The notes under the pieces are model-generated. The model saw only the letters and a list, made by a program, of their open reading frames with translations. It made no database searches and had not been told where the DNA came from. From assembly GCA_902590245.1 (NCBI GenBank), contig CACIWG010000006.1, forward strand, positions 18,277 to 82,276: a stretch of 64,000 nucleotides of DNA, read 5' to 3'. Position 1 is the stretch's first letter, and every line of letters begins with the position of its first letter. Made by a program: the position numbers and the translations under genes. Below, piece after piece: positions 54,751 to 63,287 of this stretch. This DNA comes from an uncultured SAR116 cluster alpha proteobacterium (GTDB lineage Bacteria > Pseudomonadota > Alphaproteobacteria > Puniceispirillales > Marisalimonadaceae).

Positions 54751-56640
54751 TTGAGCAAAAAAAAACAAAATAAAGATATTTTAAAATTTATCACTTGTGG
54801 GTCAGTAGATGATGGTAAATCAACATTGGTTGGGAGAATGTTGTATGATGCAGACTTACTCACCAAAGATCAATTAGAAACGTTAGTTCAAGTTTCCAAA
54901 AACTCTGCGAGTATTAACAATCCAGAAAAACTTGATTTCTCATTATTAACAGATGGTTTACAAGCTGAGCATGAACAAGGGATCACCATTGACGTCTCCT
55001 ACCGTTTTTTTGAAACATTAAAACGAAAATTCATTATTGCTGATTGCCCAGGACACATTCAATACACTAGAAACATGGCAACGGCTGCCTCTAATACAGA
55101 GGTAGCAATTATACTCATTAATGCCAAAAATGGACTAATAGCACAAACAAAAAGGCATTTTTTTATTAATTATCTTTTTGGTATCAAGGATTTTATAGTG
55201 GTAATTAATAAAATGGATTTAGTTGACTTTGATGAAAAGAAGTTTATTAGAATACAAAATGATTTCTTAGAATTTTCGAAAAAAAAAATAAAAGATAAAA
55301 AATTAAATTTTTACTTTATTCCTATTTCAGCAATCAAAGGTAATAATATAGTTAATAAGTCAGATAAAGCGCCTTATTATAAAGGCAAAGCATTGTTAAA
55401 TATTCTTGAAGATATGAAAATCAAAAGTGATAAAATGGAACAAAGTTTTGCTATTGGAATAAAATATGTAGCTCGTCCAAACTCTAATTTTAGAGGTTTT
55501 AAGGGTAAAATCTCTTCAGGAAAAGTTGAGGTTAACCAAAAAATTAGAATTTTTGGTAAAAGAACTTCGTCTGAGATAAAAGAAATATTTATTGATGATA
55601 AAAAAGTTAAATCTGCTAGCTCAGGAGATATAGTTTGTTTAACTCTAAAAGATGAAGTTGATATTAGCAGTGGTGATTTTTTAACAAGCTTTTTATCAAA
55701 TCTTTCAAATTCCAATAAATTTAATGCTGATTTAATCTGGCTTGATCATGATGAATTAAAAAAAAATAAAGACTATCTAGTTAAATTTTACAATAATGAA
55801 GTATCAACAACCAAAATTGATCCCAAATTTATTTATAATATCAATAATTTATCTAAAGAAAAATTCAACAACTTTAAATTAAATACTATTGGAAATTTTG
55901 ACATTGAAATAAACAACAAAATTCCAATCACTAATTATGATAAAAATAAAGAATTAGGTTCTTTCATCTTAATTGACAAAATATCGAATTTTACGGTTGC
56001 GGCCGGAATGGTAAAATACTCAAATCTTTCAACTGATAGTCTACCGGTTTCTAAAAATATTTCATACTCAAATATTGATGTTACAAACTTTGATAGAGCA
56101 AAAATTAAAAAACAAAAACCTTGTTGTATTTGGTTAACAGGTCTTTCAGGAAGTGGAAAGTCAACAATTGCTAATATGTTAGATAAAGCCCTTTATCAAC
56201 TTGGTAAACATAGTTTTATTTTAGATGGTGATAATGTTCGGCATGGAATTAATTCTGATTTAGGCTTTTCTAGAGAAGATAGACACGAAAATATCAGAAG
56301 AATAGGGTACACTTGTAAATTAATGACAGATGCTGGACTAATAGTTATATCAGCTTTTATCTCCCCAGATAGAGAAATAAGAGATTTTATTAAAAATAAA
56401 ATCTTTAAAAATAAAAATTTTGTAGAAGTCTATTTAAATACTGATATTGAAACTTGCAAAAAGAGAGATCCTAAAAATCTTTATAAAAAAGCATTAGCAG
56501 GGAAAATAAAAAATTTTACAGGAATAGATGCTCCTTATGACAGTCCTGAAAATCCTGAGATCATTCTTGATACAGAGAAATATTCTGCAAAAGAATGTGT
56601 AGAAAAAATTTTAGATGTTGTTTTAAAGAATGATAAGTAA
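54751..56640 (+). CDS. cysNC: CysN-CysC fusion: sulfate adenylyltransferase subunit 1 and APS kinase
   Basis: A 629-residue bifunctional protein. Residues 1 to about 430 are the CysN GTPase (GSVDDGKST, DCPGH, NKMD), which drives APS formation by CysD. Residues about 450-629 are APS kinase: CIWLTGLSGSGKST as P-loop, LDGDNVRHGINSDLGFSREDR, ISAFISPDRE and TGIDAPYDSPENPE. The pair therefore makes PAPS from sulfate. The start is a TTG at 54751; no ATG is available before the G1 motif. A fused kinase and no reductase nearby suggest PAPS for sulfation, as in NodQ-like systems, but assimilation elsewhere in the genome is not excluded. Confidence 0.95.
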   Translation: MSKKKQNKDILKFITCGSVDDGKSTLVGRMLYDADLLTKDQLETLVQVSKNSASINNPEKLDFSLLTDGLQAEHEQGITIDVSYRFFETLKRKFIIADCPGHIQYTRNMATAASNTEVAIILINAKNGLIAQTKRHFFINYLFGIKDFIVVINKMDLVDFDEKKFIRIQNDFLEFSKKKIKDKKLNFYFIPISAIKGNNIVNKSDKAPYYKGKALLNILEDMKIKSDKMEQSFAIGIKYVARPNSNFRGFKGKISSGKVEVNQKIRIFGKRTSSEIKEIFIDDKKVKSASSGDIVCLTLKDEVDISSGDFLTSFLSNLSNSNKFNADLIWLDHDELKKNKDYLVKFYNNEVSTTKIDPKFIYNINNLSKEKFNNFKLNTIGNFDIEINNKIPITNYDKNKELGSFILIDKISNFTVAAGMVKYSNLSTDSLPVSKNISYSNIDVTNFDRAKIKKQKPCCIWLTGLSGSGKSTIANMLDKALYQLGKHSFILDGDNVRHGINSDLGFSREDRHENIRRIGYTCKLMTDAGLIVISAFISPDREIRDFIKNKIFKNKNFVEVYLNTDIETCKKRDPKNLYKKALAGKIKNFTGIDAPYDSPENPEIILDTEKYSAKECVEKILDVVLKNDK

Positions 56641-57080
56641 ATAAAAACTTCTATTAGTTTAAATCTCATCTCAAATTCCTTTACTTTTTTCTAACTCAGA
56701 TATACCTATAATTTACCTATCAAAAGCCGTCATAATTCTGTACTAAGCCTACTCAAGTTATTTTACTTTTAATCATCATGAAATACATCTAAAAATGTAC
56801 TAAGTTGTAAACTGAAAAAAACATTAGACTATTAAGTATAAGTAAATTAAATGATATAACAAATTGGTTGTCTATTATAACTGCAAAAATTTCTTTTCAT
56901 ATTATTTTTAAATTAAAGAATTTTTTGTTAACAAAGATTATATTTTTTGAAAAGATGAACTCTAGGTTAAGATTTGAAGATTTAATTATATTTTAATTTG
57001 ATCATTAGTTATGATAAATGATTATGTAATTTTAACTATCTATTTTCATCTAAAAATTAGATCTAAAGTGTAATTATTTT
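56641..57080. other. Long intergenic region after cysNC
   Basis: A 440-bp gap with frequent stops in every frame I read. I see no intact gene, tRNA, convincing terminator or repeat. Only very short ATG frames exist (for example 13 codons near 56955). Unusual for a window whose other gaps are mostly under 150 bp, so a fully decayed gene or insertion scar is possible. Confidence 0.5.
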
Positions 57081-58691
57081 ATGGTAAAAAAAAGTACTTA
57101 CATGAAAAATGATATTTTTCATATAATTCGAAACTATAAATCTTGGTTAATTCTAATCATGATATTTCTAATATATATACCGGTGATTTTATTTGATTTT
57201 GGTATTCATAATGATTATTCAATAAGATTAGATTCCAATTTAAATTTAAAATCTATATTCACGTCTGAGCATCATCCTGAATATAAAGCACTGCATTCTT
57301 TAGGAAGACCAATCAATGCGTTTTTTCAGAATTTTCAGTATTATTTAATTTCAGATTTTGATCATCTTAAGATTGCACGCTTTTTTTCACTTTCATTATT
57401 TATTATAGGTTCTTTGATAAATTATTTGTTTTTAATTAAGTTAAAAATAGACAAATTTAATGCATTCTTTTTTTCTTTAATTCAGCTTTTTGTTCCTTCT
57501 ACACAGCTATTTATTCTCTGGACATCTAATATAATTCCAGGAAGTATTGTTCATGTCTTAGGTTTATTGTTTGGTTTTGTTGCAACTCAGATTTATGTTT
57601 CAAATGAGAAAATCATTTCAAACAAGCTTGTTTTATTAAGCTTTGTATTAGTTTTAGGATCAATTTTTTTATTTTTAATTTATCCACCTAATGCAACGTC
57701 TATATTAATTCCTCTAGCATCTGTAATACTAACAAGGTCTTATATCATAAACAAAACTCAAATTAAAAAATTTATATTAATTTTATTTTTAATTTGTTTA
57801 GGCTTTGTATTAGGAGCACTTTATGTAAAGTTTTTAAATGATTTTTTTTATGGTTTATTATTTGGTGATGAAACAAGACCATATAGTTATCAAATGTCGA
57901 TTATTGAATTTAAGGCTATATTTTGGAGAAGTTTACTTGTTGCTGATATAATTTTACCGTCATTATTTAATCCACTTCAAACTTTTAGTGGGCCTGAATT
58001 TGACAAAATATTCGGAATTATTTTTTGTCTATTAATTTTAAACTATTTTTTATTAAATTCATTCTCCAAAGCAATTTTAGTTATTTTGACAATGATTTGT
58101 TTAATAGTATTTTCAGTCGGCACACATTTGATTACAAAAGACTTGGCTATAGGAGTTAGAAATATACACCCAACTTTTATTATATGTTCATTATGCTTTT
58201 GGAAGTTATGTATAGATCTAATAAGTTGTATTACAAAAAAATTTAAATTTAAAAATAGGTTTACACAAATGAAAATAACCTTTTATGCGATTTTTTGTAT
58301 ATTAACAATTTTACCTACCTCATTAAATATATTTCAATCAAGTTTCAATGCTAGCCTAGAATATTACTTTGTTAAAAGAAGTCTTTTGTATAATTTTAAT
58401 CATAAAAATAAAAATATATATGTGTATTTATCGAAAACACCTGGAAAAACTATAATTGGAAATTTTTTAAATCCACATATTAATGGTAATTTTATTAGGA
58501 ATCTTCCAAATAATTTTAATCAAATGGCATTAAACTATTCAATTATGGAAGGCATTATAAATTTAAACTTAAAAGATATAGGTTATTCTCCAAAAGATTA
58601 TAAAATTATAGTAAATCCTAAAAAATTTCACATTAAAGAAAATGTAATTGATTTTAATAAATTTATCTTAAAAAAATCTGATTTTAACTAA
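57081..58691 (+). CDS. Polytopic membrane protein, GT-C/GtrII-like, function unknown
   Basis: A 536-residue protein with roughly ten to eleven membrane spans and a C-terminal soluble tail of about 110 residues. Early on it has DFGIHNDYSIR, an acidic loop after the first span as in GT-C glycosyltransferases and GtrII-type glucosyltransferases, and LHSLGRPINAFFQNF. Such proteins move sugars from polyprenyl carriers in the periplasm. Start at 57081 or the ATG at 57102; neither has a clear ribosome site. It faces another large membrane protein convergently. The family assignment is tentative. Confidence 0.6.
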   Translation: MVKKSTYMKNDIFHIIRNYKSWLILIMIFLIYIPVILFDFGIHNDYSIRLDSNLNLKSIFTSEHHPEYKALHSLGRPINAFFQNFQYYLISDFDHLKIARFFSLSLFIIGSLINYLFLIKLKIDKFNAFFFSLIQLFVPSTQLFILWTSNIIPGSIVHVLGLLFGFVATQIYVSNEKIISNKLVLLSFVLVLGSIFLFLIYPPNATSILIPLASVILTRSYIINKTQIKKFILILFLICLGFVLGALYVKFLNDFFYGLLFGDETRPYSYQMSIIEFKAIFWRSLLVADIILPSLFNPLQTFSGPEFDKIFGIIFCLLILNYFLLNSFSKAILVILTMICLIVFSVGTHLITKDLAIGVRNIHPTFIICSLCFWKLCIDLISCITKKFKFKNRFTQMKITFYAIFCILTILPTSLNIFQSSFNASLEYYFVKRSLLYNFNHKNKNIYVYLSKTPGKTIIGNFLNPHINGNFIRNLPNNFNQMALNYSIMEGIINLNLKDIGYSPKDYKIIVNPKKFHIKENVIDFNKFILKKSDFN

Positions 58692-58756
58692 ATTAAAATT
58701 CAAAATAGAAAAATATCATAAAAATTTTTTTATTTAAAAAAAATATTAAATTAATT

Positions 58757-60784
58757 TTATTTTTTTGGTGAGTATAAAGTTATGCTTTGTTCGGATGAAG
58801 TACCATTATTAAGTGCTACAGCTTCAATATAATGAGGATACGGAATACATTTATTTGTTGCTGTAGCAATTATATTATTAATTTTAAAAAAACAAATTTT
58901 ATCGGTTGTATAGATATATTCTAAATCAATATAATTTGAAGAAAAAGGAATTATACCAGAGCCAACTAAAATATATTTATTTTTTTTTTCATCTTTTGAC
59001 CAAACTAGAATATCATTATCAATAAGACTAACAATTGAACTTGGTAATTGATCAATATTTTTTTTAAATGCAAACCCAATATTATACATTCTATCGTTCT
59101 CATTAATATTAAGTTTTATTCTAATCTTGTAACCATTTGGTTCGGGATTAGGTAAAAATTTTTTTGTTATAAATTTTTTTCTATTTTTATTACGAGTTTC
59201 AAAAAAGTTTAGTGGAGTTGCTGATGAATGAAACCCATTTAAACTGGATATATATGAATTAGAATTGACTTTTGCATCAATAAACTTTTTTGAAAAATAA
59301 TTTATTTTTTTTTCAAATTTCAAATCATTTCTTGACTTATAATTAATGATATAAAAAGGTTTTTGTGACTTCATATTTTTTTCACAAAAAAAAGATCTAA
59401 ATAGTATATAATATTCTCTGAAAGGAATTGGTTCTAAATCGCTAGAGACACCTTTCTGAGGGTCAAAAACTTCATTTTTTGATTTCTTTGGGATAAACCC
59501 AGCTAAACATTCATTTTTACTTTTATTTGATACTATTTCATGTATCAAATTCCATTTAGTATCTCTCAAATTTTGAATTTTTACATCACGAAGATTATGA
59601 CTTTCTTTATAAAATAAAGGAATATTCTTTAAAAGAACTAAGATAAAAAAAACTGAAAAAGTAATTTTATATTTTTTAAAATATTGAAAAATAGATATCC
59701 AAATACATAATGCACAAAATTGAATAAAAATTATATACCAGTCACCATAATTTCCACTAATAACTACTCTGCCACTTAAAATAACTAATATAAAAAAAAT
59801 TACGAAAAGTATTGGTGAAAACAAATAAATTGTATCTAAATCTTTAGATTTTTTTTTTAAAGACAAACTTAACAAAATTATAATAATTAAAATCAATATA
59901 GGTACAAATTCTTTTGAAATTAAATTGAAAGATGATCTTTTAAAAAATTCTATAAAAAAGTTTTTTACAGAAATTATCCAATCTTTATGAAAACTATGAA
60001 AATAAGAAACTAAAGGATTAAAATTCTCTAAATTTATTTCATGAAATGAAATAAAGATAGTTATACGAAATATTAAATAAATTAAAGAGCATATAATCAC
60101 TGATATATATTCTATTTTGAAAGAATTGTTAGATAGAAATATTCTAATAGCTTTAAAAATTACTAAAGAACTTATAAATATTAGAAATATTCCAAAAATG
60201 TCATGGAAAAGAGTTGATCCAAAAAGAAATAATACGGCCCAATGATTTTTTTTATTAAAAAATGCTAACCACCAAGAAAATAAACCAATTGAAATAATAT
60301 AAGGGTTTATATGAGCCCAAACATATATAACTGATCCTCTATCAATTACACTCATTGATAAAACAGCAAAAACTCCAAAATAAACATTAGAATATCTTTT
60401 TATTGCATAAAAAATTCCCATAAGACTCAGTATGTTGAATGTAGCAACAGTGAAAGATACTAGTTTAGGATTTATTGGGAATAGAATTTCAAAATATAAC
60501 CATTGAAGAAAAAAAAGTCCTGGTCTAAATAATGAAAAATCTCCTACCCAAGTTAATCTAGTTTGGTTGAAGAATAAAAGATGTTGTAACCACTCTATGC
60601 TAGCATTATTTTGAAAAAAAACTCTTTCTGCTAAAACAAAATAATCATCATTCATCAAAACAATATAATTATAATGAAATAAGACTATAAAACTACAAAG
60701 TATTAAAATACAAAAGGATAAGAAAAATTCAAAACTTATCGGTAACTTAATATTTTTGCTAAATAATTTAAAATTAAAGGACAA
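58757..60784 (-). CDS. Large polytopic membrane protein with C-terminal soluble domain, GT-C-like
   Basis: A 675-residue protein. About ten membrane spans occupy residues 15-395, with the acidic loop MNDDYFVLAERVFF after the first span, a typical GT-C position for the catalytic Asp. Residues about 400-675 form a hydrophilic, beta-looking domain. I do not recognise a named family; a lipid-linked sugar transferase of the surface-glycan pathway fits context. It converges on the other GT-C-like gene with a 65-bp AT-only gap, and lies 23 bp downstream of the small winged-helix-tailed gene, probably in one operon. Confidence 0.6.
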   Translation of the reverse strand: MSFNFKLFSKNIKLPISFEFFLSFCILILCSFIVLFHYNYIVLMNDDYFVLAERVFFQNNASIEWLQHLLFFNQTRLTWVGDFSLFRPGLFFLQWLYFEILFPINPKLVSFTVATFNILSLMGIFYAIKRYSNVYFGVFAVLSMSVIDRGSVIYVWAHINPYIISIGLFSWWLAFFNKKNHWAVLFLFGSTLFHDIFGIFLIFISSLVIFKAIRIFLSNNSFKIEYISVIICSLIYLIFRITIFISFHEINLENFNPLVSYFHSFHKDWIISVKNFFIEFFKRSSFNLISKEFVPILILIIIILLSLSLKKKSKDLDTIYLFSPILFVIFFILVILSGRVVISGNYGDWYIIFIQFCALCIWISIFQYFKKYKITFSVFFILVLLKNIPLFYKESHNLRDVKIQNLRDTKWNLIHEIVSNKSKNECLAGFIPKKSKNEVFDPQKGVSSDLEPIPFREYYILFRSFFCEKNMKSQKPFYIINYKSRNDLKFEKKINYFSKKFIDAKVNSNSYISSLNGFHSSATPLNFFETRNKNRKKFITKKFLPNPEPNGYKIRIKLNINENDRMYNIGFAFKKNIDQLPSSIVSLIDNDILVWSKDEKKNKYILVGSGIIPFSSNYIDLEYIYTTDKICFFKINNIIATATNKCIPYPHYIEAVALNNGTSSEQSITLYSPKK

Positions 60785-60807
60785 GTTTTACTCAAAAATT
60801 AATTAAA

Positions 60808-61380
60808 TTAGTATAATTTTTTTGCAATGTTAGGGTCTTTCACAAATTCATTTGGACTAAAGTTTAAAAGTTCTAAGGCAAATTTATATATTGATAAAAT
60901 TATTTTACCTTTTTTGGTAACTGATAACTCTGAATTATCATTAATTACTAAATATCCTCCAAATTCTAAGTCAGATACTCTTGTTTGAATGACTTTATCG
61001 GTATCATATAATGCAAGAAGTTTCTCACTATTAAGAGGAGATCCTTGAAAATGATCGATTAAAATTAACATTCTAAAAGTTATTGAACGATCTACTGTAA
61101 AATAAAACTCTAAATAACCAATAAAGAGAAGTACTAAAATTAAAATAGTAATAAAAAAACCAATAAATTTTTTAAATCTGATATATTTTTTTTCAATTAA
61201 ATTATCTATATTTAAAAATAAACCGTACCAATAAGCTAAACATATTATTATAAAAACAAAAGAAAAAGTAACTAATAAAGAATTAACCTTATTAGTTGGA
61301 TTTATAAAATAAAATATAAAAAAATGAGTTATTAAAAAAATTATAAATCCAAGACATGCAAGTAATAAAGATCTAGTCAT
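60808..61380 (-). CDS. Membrane protein with C-terminal winged-helix-like domain (190 aa)
   Basis: Three membrane spans (about residues 5-28, 34-56, 72-95) are followed by a cytoplasmic domain of about 90 residues. Its pattern SITFRMLILIDHF...SEKLLALYDTDKVIQTRVSDLEFGGYLV...LSVTKKG reads like a winged helix-turn-helix: helix, recognition helix with RVSDLE, and a wing ending in a TKKG turn. I know of no named family. Context (upstream of a GT-C-like gene, near glycan genes) suggests a role in surface polysaccharide synthesis or its control, which is inference. Confidence 0.55.
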   Translation of the reverse strand: MTRSLLLACLGFIIFLITHFFIFYFINPTNKVNSLLVTFSFVFIIICLAYWYGLFLNIDNLIEKKYIRFKKFIGFFITILILVLLFIGYLEFYFTVDRSITFRMLILIDHFQGSPLNSEKLLALYDTDKVIQTRVSDLEFGGYLVINDNSELSVTKKGKIILSIYKFALELLNFSPNEFVKDPNIAKKLY

Positions 61381-61566
61381 GTTACATTTAATTAACGTGA
61401 TTAATATATAATTTTAATACATATAAATAGTTTTTATCTTTTTTACATTTATATTTAATTAATATCAATATAATTTTGTATAGATAGATTTTAAAAGAGT
61501 TTTTATCTAATTTAAATTTCAAAAATAAACTTGAATGTGTATTAAAACTTAATTAATTTGTGTTTT

Positions 61567-62733
61567 ATGAAATATCCTTTAATCAAAAATAATATCTTAA
61601 GACAAGATCTTGACGAAATTATTCAACATCTAAAAAAAGATGATCCAATTCTAACTAATGGACCCAAAGTTAGAGAATTTGAAGAAGCATGGAATAAATG
61701 GCTTGGTACTAAATTTTCAATATTTGTTAATTCAGGATCATCAGCTAATTTATTATCTTTGACTTTATTAAAAATAAAATATCCAGACGGAGGTGAAGTG
61801 ATTGTGCCACCTTTTACATGGGTGTCCGATATAGCTTCAGTAATCCAGTGTGGTTTTACTCCGGTATTTGCTGATATAGATTTGGATACTCTTGCGATGA
61901 ATTTTAATGAAATTAAGAAGAAGGTAAATTCAAAAACTAAGGCAATATTTTTATCTCATATTCAAGGTTTAAATGGAATATCTGAAAGTTTGTTAGAGCT
62001 AGCGTCATCAAAAAATATTGAATTAATTGAAGATGTTTGCGAATCTCACGGGGCAAAGCATAAGGATATTAAAGTTGGAAATTTTGGATGGACGTCTAAC
62101 TTTTCTTTTTATTACGCCCATCATATGAGTACTATTGAAGGTGGTATGATAAGTACTAATAACGAAGAAACTTATGAAAATTTAAGAATGTTAAGATCTC
62201 ATGGAATGGTTCGAGAAATGACCAATGAAAAATATAAAATAAAATATTTAAAAAATAATAACCAATTAAATGAAAAATTTATCTTTTTTTATCCAGCTTA
62301 CAATTTTAGAAATACAGAAATTGGTGCTATCATGGGGTTATCTCAATTAAAAAGACTTGATGATAATATTTATAATAGAAATGAAAACTTTAAATACTTT
62401 TTAGATAAAATAGACCAAAATAAATACTTCAAAGACTTTAATCTATTAGGTTCAAGTAATTACGCTTTTAATTTAATTTTAAATGATAAAGATAAGGAAT
62501 ATATGGATAGATTATGCAGTAATCTTGAAAAATTTGGAATTGAGTTTCGCAAAGGTAGTGCAGGTGGCGGTAATCAATTAAGACAACCTTATCTATCTAA
62601 TTACATAAAAGAAAAAGAGTATAATGATTATGAAGTTACTGAACATGTTCATTTTTATGGAATGTATTTAGGTAATTACCCAGAACTGCAAAAGGATGAT
62701 ATTGATTATATTGTAGATAAGATAAATATATAA
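61567..62733 (+). CDS. DegT/DnrJ/EryC1/StrS-fold PLP enzyme, probable sugar 3-dehydratase (Lys to His)
   Basis: A 388-residue member of the DegT aminotransferase fold: FVNSGSSANLLSL (PLP phosphate loop), VIVPPFTWVSDIASV, EDVCESHGAKH (PLP-pairing Asp) and FRNTEIGAIMG. Where aminotransferases have the Schiff-base lysine, this protein reads SFYYAHHMSTIEGG, with His185 in the lysine position. That replacement is known from ColD-type GDP-4-keto-6-deoxymannose 3-dehydratase and from E1/AscC dehydrases. It likely deoxygenates a nucleotide sugar, not transaminates it. Start at ATG 61567; a TTG three codons earlier is rejected. No iron-sulfur cysteines of the E1 type are apparent. Confidence 0.85.
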   Translation: MKYPLIKNNILRQDLDEIIQHLKKDDPILTNGPKVREFEEAWNKWLGTKFSIFVNSGSSANLLSLTLLKIKYPDGGEVIVPPFTWVSDIASVIQCGFTPVFADIDLDTLAMNFNEIKKKVNSKTKAIFLSHIQGLNGISESLLELASSKNIELIEDVCESHGAKHKDIKVGNFGWTSNFSFYYAHHMSTIEGGMISTNNEETYENLRMLRSHGMVREMTNEKYKIKYLKNNNQLNEKFIFFYPAYNFRNTEIGAIMGLSQLKRLDDNIYNRNENFKYFLDKIDQNKYFKDFNLLGSSNYAFNLILNDKDKEYMDRLCSNLEKFGIEFRKGSAGGGNQLRQPYLSNYIKEKEYNDYEVTEHVHFYGMYLGNYPELQKDDIDYIVDKINI

Positions 62734-62739
62734 TATTTA

Positions 62740-63285
62740 CTAAAATAATTTATCTCCTATTAAAACACCTATAATTTGTAATGGAATTGCTCCCAAAGTT
62801 GCACCTACAATAAATGGTATAAATGAAATCTGAGATGCCCCAAAAAGATACCCTAATGAAGAGCCTGGAAATATTGGATTTAAATGCGCAACAAAAGATG
62901 ATTTCCAATTATATTTGAAAATAAGCATTTGAATTTTATTCCAAATTCCTAAATAATCTCTTTGACCCATTAGATTTGATAAAAAATATTTTCCTAACAT
63001 AAAAGTACATATTGATGATATGATTGTAGAAATTAGTGATATTAATAAACCTAATTTTAGTCCCCAAATAATTCCAGCTATTAGTGTAATGGGAGAACAA
63101 GGTAAAATTAAAGACGATAAAGTTACTTGAATACAAATAAAAATAATTGGAGCTAAAAAAGGATTTTCTAAATGTAATGATAATAAATTTTCTTTAAAAT
63201 TATCATTTTTTGCTATAGTTATAAATAAAAATAACCACAATAATATAAAAATAAACTTAAAAATTTTTGAATAATTTAAATTCAC
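62740..63285 (-). CDS. VTT/DedA-like (TVP38-type) membrane protein
   Basis: A 181-residue membrane protein with about five hydrophobic segments. Residues 60-105 (PCSPITLIAGIIWGLKLGLLIS) and the later HLNPIFPGSSLGYLFGASQISFIPFIVGATLGAIP follow the SNARE-associated/VTT pattern with conserved Pro and Gly turns. Members include DedA and TVP38; some flip lipid carriers such as undecaprenyl phosphate. Here it is 2 nt downstream of a GT2 transferase gene and so likely serves glycan export, by inference. It converges on the DegT-fold gene with 6 bp between stops. Confidence 0.8.
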   Translation of the reverse strand: MNLNYSKIFKFIFILLWLFLFITIAKNDNFKENLLSLHLENPFLAPIIFICIQVTLSSLILPCSPITLIAGIIWGLKLGLLISLISTIISSICTFMLGKYFLSNLMGQRDYLGIWNKIQMLIFKYNWKSSFVAHLNPIFPGSSLGYLFGASQISFIPFIVGATLGAIPLQIIGVLIGDKLF

Positions 63286-63287
63286 AA

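Noticed and set aside
56830..57060. Remnant of a gene between cysNC and the membrane protein
   Set aside because: Partial translation on both strands gave only very short frames and no recognisable motif.
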